From the NCBI GenBank assembly GCA_020161755.1, contig JAIUOS010000017.1, positions 22,554 through 86,553 of the forward strand: DNA of 64,000 nucleotides, given 5' to 3'. The notes under the pieces were generated by a model. The model was not told the origin of the DNA and made no database searches. It worked only from the letters and a program-made list of their open reading frames with translations. Positions 32,767-46,584 of this stretch are shown piece after piece; within the stretch, counting starts at the first letter, position 1; each line of letters opens with the position of its first letter. A program made the position numbers and the translations under genes. This stretch comes from Actinomycetota bacterium. GTDB taxonomy: Bacteria; Actinomycetota; Actinomycetes; Propionibacteriales; Propionibacteriaceae.

Positions 32767-32830
32767 TCTCGCCGTGGGATCAGGGGTGGCCCCAGCCTAA
32801 TCAGCCACCTACGTCACCGTAGGTAGGGGT

Positions 32831-32865
32831 CGGAGGACGGACGGACGGCTGCCGTCCGCCCTCCG
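32831..32865. terminator. Imperfect hairpin after subtilase 1
   Basis: CGGAGG pairs with CCTCCG outside an inner GGACGGC/GCCGTCC stem, eight bases past the stop of the minus-strand protease gene. It is less regular than the terminators of the two sister genes. Confidence 0.45.
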
Positions 32866-32872
32866 GGTGCCC

Positions 32873-35547
32873 CTAGCCGACGTTGAACTTCGGCGAGGAA
32901 TAGGTCTCCCAGTGCTTGCTCGTGCCGGGGTTGCCGAGCGGCTTCAGGACGTTGAGCTGAAGCTGGTAGTTGCCGTTCGGCAGCGTCGCGGCGTTGCCGC
33001 CCGCGTCCAGGTAGCTCCTGCCCAGCACCACCCAGTTGGCGAAGTCGTCCCGGGCCGTCGGCCCCCGGTGCGTCCGGGCCTCGGCGGTGGCGCCGGTGGT
33101 GGTGATCAACGCCCAGTACGACTGTTTGGTGGCGGTGTTGGTCACCTTGAGTCGCACGTCGGAGGCCGCGTAATCCAGGTGGAAGATCACCACCGGGTAG
33201 AAGCTGCTCAGGTTGAACGTGTAGGCGTTCGACGACTGGGAGAGCCCGTAGTAGATGCCCGACCCGTTGGAGTACCCCAGCATCGGCAGGGAGTACTTCG
33301 CGCTGCTCGTGACGAACGTGAACTTGTTCAGCTGCTTGACCGCCTGGTAGTCCCCGCGCAGCCCGGCGAACGGGACGGTGACCGTGTTGCCGGCACCGGT
33401 GGTGGTGAACCGCACCCAGCCGCCGTAGAGCAGCCCCGCCTTGCCCTTCAGCACCTTGGCCGGGGCCTTCAGGGTGAGCGTCACCGCAGCGGACGCGCCC
33501 GGTGCCAGCGTGACGATCTTCGGGGACGCCTTGAACCCGACGTCGCCGAAGCCGTACTTCGGGGTGCTCGTGCCGACGCGGGTCGCCTTGCCCGTGCTCG
33601 CGGCCGCGCTGGCACCCGAAACGCGGGTCGGCTTGTAGGTGAGGATTGAGGTCGTGTTGTTCGTGAGCGTCACCACCGCCGTGTGGGTCGTGCCCTCCCC
33701 GAGTTCCAGCACGGACGGGGACGCGGTCACGCCGGCGTCGATGGCGGTGGCCGCCTGCACCAGCCCGGAGCCCTGCCGGAAGACGGCCTCGGGCCGCTTG
33801 GTCACGCCGGACTCGGTCGACTTCATGACCGGGTTGGCCGTGTTGTACAGCAGCTGGGCGACCTGTTCAGGGCGGCCCTTGAGGGCGGGGTGGGCCTGGA
33901 GCATGAGCGCCACGGTCCCGGCGACGTACGGCGACGCCATCGACGTCCCGGACAGGTTGCCGTGCCCACCCTGCTCGATCGGCAGCGTGGAGTAGACCTT
34001 GCCGCCGGGTGCGCTGATGGTGGGCGTCAGGCGGAGGTCCGCGGTCAGGCCGGCCGAGCTGAACGTGGAGATGCGCCCGCCGTCGGGGTTCGAGAGCTCG
34101 GACAGGGACTGCCACGTCATGGTCTGCGGGCCCGACTTCTTGATCTTGGCCGCCAGGGTCGCGCCCTGGCTCCCCGCGATCCCGATGGCCGGCTTGCCGA
34201 AGCTCACGCCACCGGTCCCGTAGGCGGAGAGGGAGGGCTCGTCGTTGTAGATCACGACCGCGGCCGCGCCCGCGTTGAAGCTGTTGGTCAGCTGGGACGA
34301 GACCCGGCACGCCCCGTACTTCACGAGCAGGGCGGTGCCGGACGGGACCACGCTCGGCGCGGTGCACGCGTTGCCGTTGGACGCCGCACGCAACGAGAGC
34401 GTGCTGGTGTCGTCCGCCGGCGGCGTGGCGGCGCCGTGCACGGCGATGTAGGGCAGCTTGCTGGTGCCGACGCCGATGGACCTCACTCGGATGGTGGTGG
34501 ATTCGTAGGATGCCACCGTCACGATCCCGGGGGCGCTGGCCGGAGCGCCGGCCACGAACAGCCCGAGGTCGCCACTGTTACCCGCCGAGACCACGACGTT
34601 GACGCCCGCCGCGGCCAGGTTGGTCGCCGCGACCGAACTGGGGTAGCCCGGCCAGGACTCGAACTCCATGCCCAGCGACAGGTTCACCACGTCCATGCCG
34701 TCGCTGCGGGCGCGGGTCAGCGCCGAAACGATGAGGTCGGTCGAGGTGCTGCCCTCGCAGCCGAAGATCCGGTACGCGCCGAAGGTCACCTGCGGCGCCA
34801 CCCCGACCACGCCGGCGGCACCGGTGCCGTTCGCCCCGATGATGCCGGCCACGTGCGTCCCGTGACCCCCACAGTCGTCGGGCCGCGCGTCCGGGGACGG
34901 CGAGGGCGAGCCCGATGCGCCGTCCGCGTCGTAGTTGTCGCCGACGAAGTCGTAGCCGTAGGCGACCCGCGCGCTCGGGAAGCTGGTTCCGCCGTTGGTG
35001 CCGCCGCCGCCGAGGTCGGGGTTGTCGAGGTCGATGCCGGAGTCGATCACGCCGATCTTGATGCCCTGCCCGGTCCAGGTGAGGCCGGCCGCCCCGATCT
35101 CGCCGAGCATGCTGGACGCCCGGGTCGGGCTCGGCGTCGTGCGGGGCCGCGCCACCCGCAGCACCGGGTAGATCGCGGTGACCGCCGGGGAGGTGGCGAG
35201 CTCACGCACCTGCTCGTCGGTGGCCTCGACGCTGATCCCCGTCCACAGGGCCGAGAAGCTGTCGTCGACCGACGCCCCGGCCGAGCGTGCGGCCGAGCGC
35301 GCGGCGGCCAGCGCCCGGTCGTTGGAACTGCTGCTGCCCCCGCGGACGAGCGGACGGCCGACGGTCTCGACCAGGTAGCGGCCGGGCATCACGTCGGGTT
35401 GGGCGGTCGCGTCCGCAAGCTTGAATTTCGACGACGGATCGATCGGTGCGGCGTGTGCCGGAACCGCCAGCGTCGCACCCAGGAGTGCGGTGGCGGACGC
35501 TCCGCAGGCGATGCCAGCCGGAGTCGGCGCAGCGATGACGTATTCAT
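32873..35547 (-). CDS. Secreted subtilisin-like (S8) protease 1, frameshift in signal peptide
   Basis: The protein body is intact. It has an inhibitor-like propeptide, the S8 domain with Asp (GVIDSGID), His (GGHGTHVAGI) and Ser (SGTSMASPYVAG), an inserted PA domain (residues around GTALLVKYGACRV), an Ig/Fn3-like part and a C-terminal beta domain ending HWETYSSPKFNVG. The natural start is ATG 35547 (GGGGAA upstream, MNTSSLRRLR...). To join it to the hydrophobic signal core ATALLGATLAVPAHAAP one base must be inserted near 35518-35522. As written, only internal starts at 35392 or 35389 lie in frame with the body, and they lack a signal peptide. Confidence 0.8.
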
Positions 35548-35709
35548 GTTGTTCCCCCCCAGGTCGGCCCGCTCCCCCCAGAGCGGTACCAAGCGCAACA
35601 TAGACCCCGGAAGGGTCGCGTGCGGAGGGGCCGAACGATGAATTCGGATGGGTGCTTTCACCCCTTGCGTCCGCCGGTCGGCAGGCGGTAGAAGTCGCCC
35701 GGAAACACA

Positions 35710-35743
35710 GGTTCGGCCGGCCCCCACAGGAGCCGGCCGAACC
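35710..35743. terminator. Hairpin terminator after subtilase 2
   Basis: A 12-base perfect stem (35710-35721 with 35732-35743) with a ten-base loop, 13 bases past the stop. Stem core GGCCGGC and loop resemble those at 38595-38626, as expected of duplicated genes. Confidence 0.65.
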
Positions 35744-35756
35744 GTTCAGGACGAGG

Positions 35757-38462
35757 TCACTCGCTGATGTACCGGAACTTCGGCGAGGTGTAGCTCTCCC
35801 AGTCCGAGCTCTTGTCCGGGTCGCCGAGCGGCTTCAGCACACGGAGCTGGAGCTGGTAGTCGTGACCGTCCGTGGCGAACGAGGTCGTGTCTCCACTCGT
35901 CCACGACTCGCCCCGGAACGTGACCCACTGCGCGGCGGCGTCGCGCGGCATGTTGCCCCAGTGGGTGCGCTCCTCGGCCGTCCCGCTGGTGTTGTCGAGG
36001 ATCGCCCAGGAGGACGTCTTCGCGGTCACGTCGATGACCTTCACCCGAAGGTCGGACGCCGGGTAGTCGAGGTGGTAGACGACCGAGGGGTACCAGGTGT
36101 TCAGGTCGATGGCCCACTTGCCGCTCGCCTGGGACTCCTGGTAGTCGAGCTCCCCGTCGGAGTTCTCGAAGCCCAACCGCGGCCACGACCACTTCTTGCC
36201 CTTGGTGTCGACGTAGCGGAACTTGTTGAGCAGCTTGACCGACTGGTAATCCCCGCGGACCCCGACGAACGGGACGGAGACCGTGTTGCCGTCACCGGTG
36301 GTGGTGAACTGCACCCACCCGCCGTACAGCATGCCCGCCTTGCCCTTGAGCGCCTTCGCCGGTGCGGTGAGCGTGACGGTCACGTCCGCGCTCGCGCCCG
36401 GGGCGAGCGTCACCGTCTTCTGGTCGGCGGTGAAGCCCACCTGGCCGTAGGCGTAGCTCGGCGTGGTCGTCCCGACGTGGGTCGCCGAACCGGTGCTCGC
36501 CGCCGCGCTGACGCCGGAGACCCGCGTCGGCGTGTAGGTGAGGGTCTGCGTGCCGCTGTTGGTCAGCGTGATGGTGACGGTGTCGGTCGTCCCCTCGCCG
36601 AGTTCCAGCACGGACGGTGACGCGGTCACGGACGCGGTGAGGGCGGACGACGCCTTGACGAGGCCGGAGCCCTGCCGGAAGACCGCCTCCGGGTACTTGG
36701 TGACCCCCGACTCGGTGGCCTTCGCCACCGGCACCGCGGTGTTGTACAGCAGCTGCGCGACGTCGGCCGGATGGCTCCTGAGCGCCGGCTTCGCCTCCAG
36801 GAGCAGGGCCACCGTGCCGGCGACGAACGGGGTCGCCATGGAGGTGCCGGACATGACGCCGTGCCCGCCCTTGGCGAGTGGCAGGGTCGAGTAGATCTTG
36901 CCGCCCGGGGCGCTGATCGTCGGGACCAGGCGCAGGTCGGCCGAGATCCCGGCGGAGCTGAAGGTGGAGATCTTCGCGCCGTCGGGGTTGGTCACGCCGG
37001 TCGAGAGACCGAGCATGCCCAGGGTCAGGACCTTCGCCTTCTTCAGGGACGCGGCCAGCGCCGAGCCCTTCGCGCCGCTGATCCCGGCCCCGGGAAGGGT
37101 GGAGGTGTGGGTCGAGCCCATTGTGAACGTGGCCAGGCCCGAGCTGTTGTTGTACAGGACGACGGCAGCGGCTCCGGCGGCCTCGGCGTTCGCCATCTGC
37201 TGCCAGACGTAGCAGGGCCCGTACTTCACCAGCAGCGCGGTCCCGGCCGCCACCTTGGCCGGCTTCTTGCACGCGGTCGTGTTGGACGCTGCCCGCAGGC
37301 TGAGGGTGCTGGCGTCCTCGGGCACCGTGGCGGCCCCGATGATCTGGGTGTACAGGAACTTGTCGGTGCCGACGCCGAGCGCGTTGGCGCGGACCGTCGG
37401 CGACTCGTAGGAGGCGACCGAGATCACGCCCTCGCCGACGGCGGGCGTCCCGGCGGCGAACAGGCCCGCCGACCCCGAATTGCCCGCGGCGACGACCAGG
37501 ACGACCCCGGCCTCGGTCATGTTCTTCGCGGCGACGGCCTCCGGGTAGCTCGGCCAGGAGTCGAACGTGCTGCCCAGCGACATGTTCACCACGTCCATGC
37601 CGTCGGCCTGCGCACGGGACATCGCGTCGATGATCACGTCGGTGGAGGAGGTCGCGTCCTCGCCGCAACCGAAGATGCGGTACGCGCCGAAGGTCACCGC
37701 GGGCGCGACGCCCTCGACCGTCGCGCCGTCACCGGTGCCCTGCGCGCCGATGATGCCCGCCACGTGGGTGCCGTGACCCGCGCAGTCGTCGGGGAAGGCG
37801 TCCGGGGCGAGGACGGGGGAGGCGTCGTCGGCGTTGTAGTGGTCACCGACGAGGTCGTAGCCGTACATCACCCGGCCGCCGGCCTTCTTGAAGTCGGCGG
37901 TCGGGTCGTCCACCCCGGCGCCGCCGAGGTCGGCGTTGTTGTAGTCGATGCCGGTGTCGATCACGCCGACCTTGATGCCCTGCCCGGTGTACCCGGTGTC
38001 GCTCGCCGCGACGTCGTTGATCGCGTTCGTGGCGGCGGACCGGCTCACGTCGGTCTTCGGCTGCGCGACGGTCAGCACGGGGTAGACCGCGGTGACGGAC
38101 GACGACGCGGCGATCGTGCGGATCTGGTCGTCGTCGGCGGTCACCGAGAAGCCCGTCCACAGGTCGGAGAAGCTGCTCTGCACGGTTGCGCCGGCCGCGT
38201 CGGCAGTGGCGGTCGCCTTCGCCAGGCTGGCCTTGTTGGTCGAGCGGTGCCCGCCGCGGACCAGCGGGGTGCCACCGGTCTGGACCAGGTAGCGGTCCTT
38301 GACGACGCGGCCGGCGAAGGATGCGTCCGCGGCCTTGAACTTCGACGACACGTCGACGGGTGCCGCCGTGGCCGGGACGGCCAGCGTTGCGCCGAACAGG
38401 GCGGTGACGGTCAGCCCGGCGGCGACGCCCGCCAGGGCACGGATGGATCTGCGAGCAGGCAT
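35757..38462 (-). CDS. Secreted subtilisin-like (S8) protease 2
   Basis: A 901-residue secreted protease. Signal peptide is about residues 1-34 (MPARRSIRALAGVAAGLTVT, cleavage near PATAAP), with a propeptide to about 160. The S8 domain has Asp169, His230, oxyanion Asn328 and Ser541 (SGTSMATPFVAG). A PA domain is inserted at about 385-480, followed by Fn3-like and C-terminal beta domains ending WESYTSPKFRYISE. No LPxTG or S-layer motif is visible, so it is probably released or loosely bound. Start is ATG at 38462 with AGGAGA. It is the middle of three tandem homologues and probably has its own promoter. Confidence 0.92.
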   Translation of the reverse strand: MPARRSIRALAGVAAGLTVTALFGATLAVPATAAPVDVSSKFKAADASFAGRVVKDRYLVQTGGTPLVRGGHRSTNKASLAKATATADAAGATVQSSFSDLWTGFSVTADDDQIRTIAASSSVTAVYPVLTVAQPKTDVSRSAATNAINDVAASDTGYTGQGIKVGVIDTGIDYNNADLGGAGVDDPTADFKKAGGRVMYGYDLVGDHYNADDASPVLAPDAFPDDCAGHGTHVAGIIGAQGTGDGATVEGVAPAVTFGAYRIFGCGEDATSSTDVIIDAMSRAQADGMDVVNMSLGSTFDSWPSYPEAVAAKNMTEAGVVLVVAAGNSGSAGLFAAGTPAVGEGVISVASYESPTVRANALGVGTDKFLYTQIIGAATVPEDASTLSLRAASNTTACKKPAKVAAGTALLVKYGPCYVWQQMANAEAAGAAAVVLYNNSSGLATFTMGSTHTSTLPGAGISGAKGSALAASLKKAKVLTLGMLGLSTGVTNPDGAKISTFSSAGISADLRLVPTISAPGGKIYSTLPLAKGGHGVMSGTSMATPFVAGTVALLLEAKPALRSHPADVAQLLYNTAVPVAKATESGVTKYPEAVFRQGSGLVKASSALTASVTASPSVLELGEGTTDTVTITLTNSGTQTLTYTPTRVSGVSAAASTGSATHVGTTTPSYAYGQVGFTADQKTVTLAPGASADVTVTLTAPAKALKGKAGMLYGGWVQFTTTGDGNTVSVPFVGVRGDYQSVKLLNKFRYVDTKGKKWSWPRLGFENSDGELDYQESQASGKWAIDLNTWYPSVVYHLDYPASDLRVKVIDVTAKTSSWAILDNTSGTAEERTHWGNMPRDAAAQWVTFRGESWTSGDTTSFATDGHDYQLQLRVLKPLGDPDKSSDWESYTSPKFRYISE

Positions 38463-38594
38463 GCTCTCTCCTGGTTGGATGCGGAAACGGACGTCCGCTC
38501 CCCCCGCAGAGCATGTGGACGTCCGAACACTATCGACGCGCGGCCGTTGCCCGCGACTCGATCCGGGCACGGACGTGTACGAACCCCGGACGCA

Positions 38595-38626
38595 CGTCGG
38601 CCGGCCCCCGAGGGAGCCGGCCGACG
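38595..38626. terminator. Hairpin terminator after subtilase 3
   Basis: An 11-base perfect stem (38595-38605 with 38616-38626) with a ten-base loop, 15 bases past the stop. Confidence 0.6.
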
Positions 38627-38640
38627 CCGTGAGGAAGGGA

Positions 38641-41376
<2,736 letters not shown>

Positions 41377-41565
41377 GCTCTTCTCCTGATCAGGTCTGGA
41401 TGTGTCCAGCACCCGCACTGGCGCGGACATTCCGCACCATAGCGGCGCCCGCGTCCGGAGTCAGCCCCTACGCAGCTTCTCGTTCCGCCCCGACCCCGAA
41501 CAGCGACGTGGGGGCGGGCGCCTCGGCACCCACCCCCACGCCGCGAGCCTGCGACAGGCGTGCGG

Positions 41566-42555
41566 TCAAATCAGGCCGAGTTCGGTCACCGCGTCGCGCT
41601 CCTCGACGAGTTCGGCCACCGAGGCGTCGATCCTCGACCGGCTGAACTCGTTGACCTCCAGGCCCTGGACGATCTCGTAGCGGCCGTCCTTCACCACGCA
41701 GGGGAAGGAGGAGATCAGGCCCTCGGGCACGCCGTACGAGCCGTCGGACGGCACCGACATCGACACCCAGTCACCCTCGGCGGTGCCGAGCACCCAGTCG
41801 TGCATGTGCTCGACGGTCGCGTTCGCCGCGGACGCCGCCGACGACGAACCGCGGGCAGCGATGATCGCCGCGCCGCGCTTGGCGACGGTGGGGATGAAGT
41901 CGTTCTCGAGCCAGGCCTGGTCGTTGATCAGCTCGGCGGCATTCCTGCCGTCGACCTCGGCGTGGAACAGGTCGGGGTACTGGCTGGCGGAGTGGTTGCC
42001 CCAGATCGTCATGTGCTTCACCGAGGTCACCGGGACGCCGGTCTTCTGCGCGACCTGGCTGATCGCCCGGTTGTGGTCGAGGCGGGTCAGCGCGTTGAAC
42101 CGCTCGCGGGGGATGTCGGGGGCGTTGCTCATGGCGATCAGCGCGTTGGTGTTCGCCGGGTTGCCGGTGATCAGCACCTTGACGTCGTCGGCGGCGACCG
42201 CGTTGAGGGCCTTGCCCTGGGCGGTGAAGATCGCGCCGTTCGCGCTGAGCAGGTCGGCCCGCTCCATGCCGGCGGTGCGCGGACGGGCGCCCACCAGCAT
42301 CGCCAGGTTGACGCCGTCGAACACGGTGTTGGCGTCGTCGCCGATCTCCACCTTGCTCAGCAGCGGGAACGCGCAGTCGTCCAGCTCCATGACGACGCCC
42401 TCGAGCGCCTTCAGGGCTGGGGTGATCTCGAGCAGGCGCAGTTCGACGGGCTGGTCGGGACCGAGCAGGGCGCCGCTGGCGATGCGGAACAGCAGGCTGT
42501 AGCAGATCTGTCCGGCCGCGCCGGTGACAGCTACCTTGACGGGGGTCTGGCTCAC
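41566..42555 (-). CDS. mdh: Malate dehydrogenase
   Basis: A 329-residue NAD-dependent enzyme of the group that resembles cytosolic/actinobacterial MDH. Motifs are [17 protein letters not shown] (nucleotide fold), [15 protein letters not shown] (substrate loop arginines), [17 protein letters not shown] and the catalytic His in [14 protein letters not shown]. It interconverts malate and oxaloacetate in the TCA and propionate cycles. Start is GTG at 42555 with AGGAG upstream. The frame remains open much further upstream but without a start of matching quality. Confidence 0.96.
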   Translation of the reverse strand: MSQTPVKVAVTGAAGQICYSLLFRIASGALLGPDQPVELRLLEITPALKALEGVVMELDDCAFPLLSKVEIGDDANTVFDGVNLAMLVGARPRTAGMERADLLSANGAIFTAQGKALNAVAADDVKVLITGNPANTNALIAMSNAPDIPRERFNALTRLDHNRAISQVAQKTGVPVTSVKHMTIWGNHSASQYPDLFHAEVDGRNAAELINDQAWLENDFIPTVAKRGAAIIAARGSSSAASAANATVEHMHDWVLGTAEGDWVSMSVPSDGSYGVPEGLISSFPCVVKDGRYEIVQGLEVNEFSRSRIDASVAELVEERDAVTELGLI

Positions 42556-42837
42556 GATGGGCTCCTCAGTGAGTTGGCGATGCAGGTGCGAGTCGTCTCC
42601 GACGCTAGCAGTTGCCGACGGTGCCGACCGACGCTTCCAGCGACCGCCCGGCGGCCGCGGGAATTGGTGCATCGGGGCATCCGTCGCGCGCGATTCGTGC
42701 GCGCGAATTGAGAGAGGCGTGTCCAGCGGCAGCTGTGAACCCCCCGGGCAGTTCCGCGCGGGCGCCCGCGGGATGGTAACTTCCGTGGGACGGACCGCGT
42801 CGGCTGGGGAGGCGGACGCGGGGAAACAAGGAGCGCA

Positions 42838-45726
42838 ATGGCGCGAGCAGCGCACGCCGGGAAGGCCGGGGGACGACGTGCCGTCCGGCCGCTCGCAGTG
42901 GGAACCGCCCTGCTGATGACCGCGACCAGCCTGGTCTTCGCCGCGCCCGCATCCGCCGAGGACGCCGCCGACTGGCGGGTCGACCTGCCCACGACCGCCT
43001 CGCAACCGACCGTCATCGCGGCCTCGGGCGGCAGCGTGGTGCTCGACGTCGGCACCACCTCGCCGAACTACTGGGTGACCGACAACGACGGCGCGAGCTA
43101 CACCCGCATCATCGACCGCGGACTCAGCGTCGGAGTGGTCGAGGTGGTCAGGGACGGCAAGCTCGTCACCGCTGTGCCCGCCGACGGTGACGGCAGCCAC
43201 ACCAGCGTGTACGTCCACGACCTCGCCACCGGCACCACCGCCGACCCGGTCAGCGTGCCGGCCGCGTCGGTGGAAGCGGCCGACGCCGACACCGCGGTCT
43301 TCACCGACGGCGACAGCTACCGTGCCGATGACCTGGCCACCGGCACCCTCACCACGCTCGACTACACCCCGGCCACGTCCGGCACGGTGGTCGCCCTCCT
43401 CGGCGGGGGTGCCGACGTGCTGATGGCCCAGCTCACGCTGGACTCCTCCGGACGGCCGTCCACCGGCTACCTCGACCTGGTGCCGCTCGACGGCAGCGCG
43501 CCCGCGGTGCCGCGGGTGGTCGTGCCCGGCCTCGCCGCGGTCGCCCTCCGTGGCGACCAGGTGGTGTACTCCACCGCCACCCCGGCCACCACCTTCAACC
43601 GCGGCCAGAGCCTGTGCTTCCTTTCGGTGGACGCCTGGTCCACCCCGTCGTGCACCTCGCTCGCGATCTCCGGCATCAGCGACCAGCGCCTCGTCTCGCA
43701 CGAACTCTCGGCAGGCGAGACCTGGGTGCAGTGGTCCATCACGTCCGCCGCCGGCGTGGACTCCTACGTCGTCGCCGGCACCGCCGCTCCCGGCCAGCCG
43801 GCCGTGATCGACGTCACCGACGACACGACGCTGAACACCGTGGGCGACCCCGACCGTCCGGTCGCCTCGGTGACCGAGGGCGACACCGGGTACGTGGGCG
43901 CGGTCGGCACCGACGGCGCGATCACCCAGCGCTTCGCGTTCCCCGACGCCCCGGCGGCGGAGACGTCGCTCGAACTCACCCCCGACCGCCTCGCCGGCCT
44001 CGACAACCGGGGGAGCGTCGGGACGGGCACCTACCGCAGCTGGCAGCGCAGCATCACCGAGACCGGGCTGGGCGATGAGGAACAGCCGTTCCCACGCGCG
44101 CTCGACCTCGGTACGTCCGGCGCCCGGACCCTGCTGAACGACGGCACGAAGCTGCGGCTCTACGACCATGAGGACGCGGTCCGCACCCTGCCGCTCAGCA
44201 AGTACGGCTCGCTGCCCGGGCTGATCAGCGGCCCGTACTTCCCGGCGTACTCGCTGTCGTACCTCCAGGCCCTGAACGTGGAGGGCACCGTGCTGAAGTC
44301 GGCCACGATCCGTGGGCTGTTCGGTTCGTTGGTGCTGGTGCGCACGAGCGCCCCGCTGGGCCGCTACGACGTGGTCGACATCGCCACCGGCGACTCGGTG
44401 CGGGTCGAGGTGCCGCTGACGTACCGGCGGCAGGGCTTCGACCTGGCCGGGCTGTGGGGCGACTGGGCGTACGGGTACACCTTCGACTCCTCGCTGGTGC
44501 CATACACGCTGGCGTTCAACTACCGCACCGGGAAGAACTACAAGCGGTACGGGCTCCCGGTCGACTACGGGGACGGCTTCGTCCTGATGAAGTACGCCGA
44601 CACCAACGCCGACGGCGACGACGTGACCTCACTCGAGGCGTGGAACCCGGCCACCGGCCAGGCCGAGACGATCCCGGACGCCGACTGGGACCAGGTGGTC
44701 ACCGACGGCACGTCCCGCATCGCCTACAGCACGGCCACCGAACTGGTGCTCCGCGACCTCACCGTGGTGCCGACCTCCCGGGCGCGGCTGCTGGGGGCGC
44801 TTGCCCCGTCCACCCTGAACCTGGTCACGCAGGACCGGTCCTGGCCGCTCGAGCTGGACACCACCAAGCCTCTGGACGCCGGGACCCTGACGATCACGGA
44901 CGCGGCCGGCACCGTCGTGCGCACCCTCGACACCGAGGCCAGCGCTGACGGATCGCTGCGCGACCTGGCGTGGGACGGACGCGACGAGGCCGGCGACGAC
45001 GTGCCGACCGGCACCTACTCCTGGAACCTGGTCGCCCAGGCCAGTGACGGCACCGGCACCGTGGTCGGCGTCGACGGGCTCGCGGACGTCGGCGACACCG
45101 CCGAGACCGAGGGCGTCTCCGGCAGGATCAGCGTCGTCAAGCAGTACCTCGGCACCGCGTCGGGGCCCACCCCGACCATCTCGGGGACGGCCCGGGTCGA
45201 TCGGACGCTCACCGCGGTCCCCGGCAGCTGGACCCCGTCCGACGCCGACCTGACGTACGCCTGGTACCGCACCACCAGCAAGGGCACCACCGCGATCACG
45301 GGTGCCACCGGGTCCACCTACAAGGTCAGTGCGACCGACGTCGGCGCCACCCTGAGCGTCCGGGTGACCGGCACCAGGGAGGGCTGGAAGCCGGCGACGA
45401 AGACGTCGAAGGCGACGGCCACGGTCGCGAAGGCCACGTTGACCCAGACCCCGGTCCCGACCATCGACGACCCGACCCCGACCGTCGGCAACACCCTCAC
45501 CGCGAACCCGCGAACCTGGGAGCCGGTGCCGGTGAGCCTGGCCTTCGCGTGGTACCGCGTCTCTTCGAAGGGCAAGGTCTCGGCGGTGCTCGGCCGGAGC
45601 GCCACCTACACCGTGCAGTCCGCGGACGCCGGGTACAGGCTGAAGGTCAAGGTGACCGGCACCAAGGCCGGCTACACCACCGTCACCAAGGAGTCCGCGC
45701 TCACCTCGAAGGTCGCCAAGGCCTGA
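42838..45726 (+). CDS. Secreted multidomain protein with FlgD-Ig-like and Ig-type C-terminal repeats (1)
   Basis: A 962-residue exported protein. A signal peptide at about residues 1-40 ends APASAED. A long N-terminal part of beta-propeller-like character (recurrent YxxHxDLATG- and [14 protein letters not shown] repeats) spans to about 640. A FlgD-type Ig domain follows at about 660-760 ([20 protein letters not shown]). Two C-terminal repeats of about 90 residues each end in [18 protein letters not shown] and [22 protein letters not shown] strands. There is no LPxTG or anchor. AAGGAGCGCA precedes the ATG. It is paired with a similar protein at 46585 and divergent from mdh. The function is unknown, probably surface or secreted. 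Confidence 0.8.
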   Translation: MARAAHAGKAGGRRAVRPLAVGTALLMTATSLVFAAPASAEDAADWRVDLPTTASQPTVIAASGGSVVLDVGTTSPNYWVTDNDGASYTRIIDRGLSVGVVEVVRDGKLVTAVPADGDGSHTSVYVHDLATGTTADPVSVPAASVEAADADTAVFTDGDSYRADDLATGTLTTLDYTPATSGTVVALLGGGADVLMAQLTLDSSGRPSTGYLDLVPLDGSAPAVPRVVVPGLAAVALRGDQVVYSTATPATTFNRGQSLCFLSVDAWSTPSCTSLAISGISDQRLVSHELSAGETWVQWSITSAAGVDSYVVAGTAAPGQPAVIDVTDDTTLNTVGDPDRPVASVTEGDTGYVGAVGTDGAITQRFAFPDAPAAETSLELTPDRLAGLDNRGSVGTGTYRSWQRSITETGLGDEEQPFPRALDLGTSGARTLLNDGTKLRLYDHEDAVRTLPLSKYGSLPGLISGPYFPAYSLSYLQALNVEGTVLKSATIRGLFGSLVLVRTSAPLGRYDVVDIATGDSVRVEVPLTYRRQGFDLAGLWGDWAYGYTFDSSLVPYTLAFNYRTGKNYKRYGLPVDYGDGFVLMKYADTNADGDDVTSLEAWNPATGQAETIPDADWDQVVTDGTSRIAYSTATELVLRDLTVVPTSRARLLGALAPSTLNLVTQDRSWPLELDTTKPLDAGTLTITDAAGTVVRTLDTEASADGSLRDLAWDGRDEAGDDVPTGTYSWNLVAQASDGTGTVVGVDGLADVGDTAETEGVSGRISVVKQYLGTASGPTPTISGTARVDRTLTAVPGSWTPSDADLTYAWYRTTSKGTTAITGATGSTYKVSATDVGATLSVRVTGTREGWKPATKTSKATATVAKATLTQTPVPTIDDPTPTVGNTLTANPRTWEPVPVSLAFAWYRVSSKGKVSAVLGRSATYTVQSADAGYRLKVKVTGTKAGYTTVTKESALTSKVAKA

Positions 45727-45733
45727 CGCCTCC

Positions 45734-46378
45734 TCAGCCGCAGCTGAGTTCGACGCCGCCCGCGACCGTGTCGGGACGCGTCGCGCCCGTCGGCCCCGAC
45801 CAGGTGATGCTCAGCCGGGAGAGCGCGGCCCGGGTGCGCCCGGCACCGGTGGACACCTGCACGCCCGGCATCTTCTCCAAGGTGGCGAAGGTGGGTGCCC
45901 AGGGAAGGCCGTCGACCAGCGCGAAGCCGTCGGGCACGCGGGAGGGGTCGACCGTCCAGGCGATCGCCACCGCCGCCGCGCCCGTGCTGCCGTAGCGGAC
46001 GGTCAGGCCCTTCCAGGTGTGGTCGACGACAGCGGTCGAGCCGCGGGTGCCGGCCTCGCAGAGCTGCGGCTGGCCGACGGTGGCCTCGCCGAGCTCCGCC
46101 ACGATCAGCGCGTCGACGGCCTTCACATCGGCGTGCCCGAGCGGCTGCCCGCCGATGCTGGTGCCGCTGAGCACGATCCGTTCCGGGGCGGCGCTGGTGG
46201 CGGTCGTCGAGGTGGGGGTTGGCGTGGTAGCCGGGCTGGTCGCGGTGGCCGACGCGGACGGCGTCCCGGCGGTCGCCGACGTCGAACCCGGGCCGGCCGA
46301 CGGCGTCCCCACCGGTGTGCAGCCGGCGAGCAGGACGGACAGGCCCACGGCGGCGAGCGCGGCTGCTCGAGCTCTCAT
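45734..46378 (-). CDS. Putative lipoprotein, unknown function
   Basis: A 214-residue protein with a lipobox (LSVLLAGCTP, lipidated Cys at about residue 20), a Ser/Thr/Ala/Pro-rich linker to about residue 66 and a globular domain of about 145 residues with two cysteines (LCEAG and the C-terminal ELSCG) that could form a disulfide. I chose the ATG at 46378 because GGAGG precedes it and the lipobox spacing is right. It lies convergent with the first Ig-repeat protein and between the two. I do not recognise the family. Confidence 0.75.
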   Translation of the reverse strand: MRARAAALAAVGLSVLLAGCTPVGTPSAGPGSTSATAGTPSASATATSPATTPTPTSTTATSAAPERIVLSGTSIGGQPLGHADVKAVDALIVAELGEATVGQPQLCEAGTRGSTAVVDHTWKGLTVRYGSTGAAAVAIAWTVDPSRVPDGFALVDGLPWAPTFATLEKMPGVQVSTGAGRTRAALSRLSITWSGPTGATRPDTVAGGVELSCG

Positions 46379-46584
46379 GGCCCTCCGATCGCGGCGGTTC
46401 GCTGCCACCGTAGCCGACGGACGCCCGCGCTCCGGACGCCGCGATAGGGCGGCTCAGCCGTGTTCGTACGACTTCGTCGTAGTCCGTACGCCCGCAGAGT
46501 CGGCGTTCGGTCACGGCGGTGGTCCAACCACTGTTAGCGTGTGCCCGTCTCTCACAGGAAATTCCAAGGATGCAAGGAAAGTCG

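Noticed and set aside
35389..35727. A 112-codon minus-strand ORF upstream of subtilase 1 as a separate gene.
   Set aside because: Its second half is the out-of-frame signal region of the protease. It is explained by the one-base frameshift.
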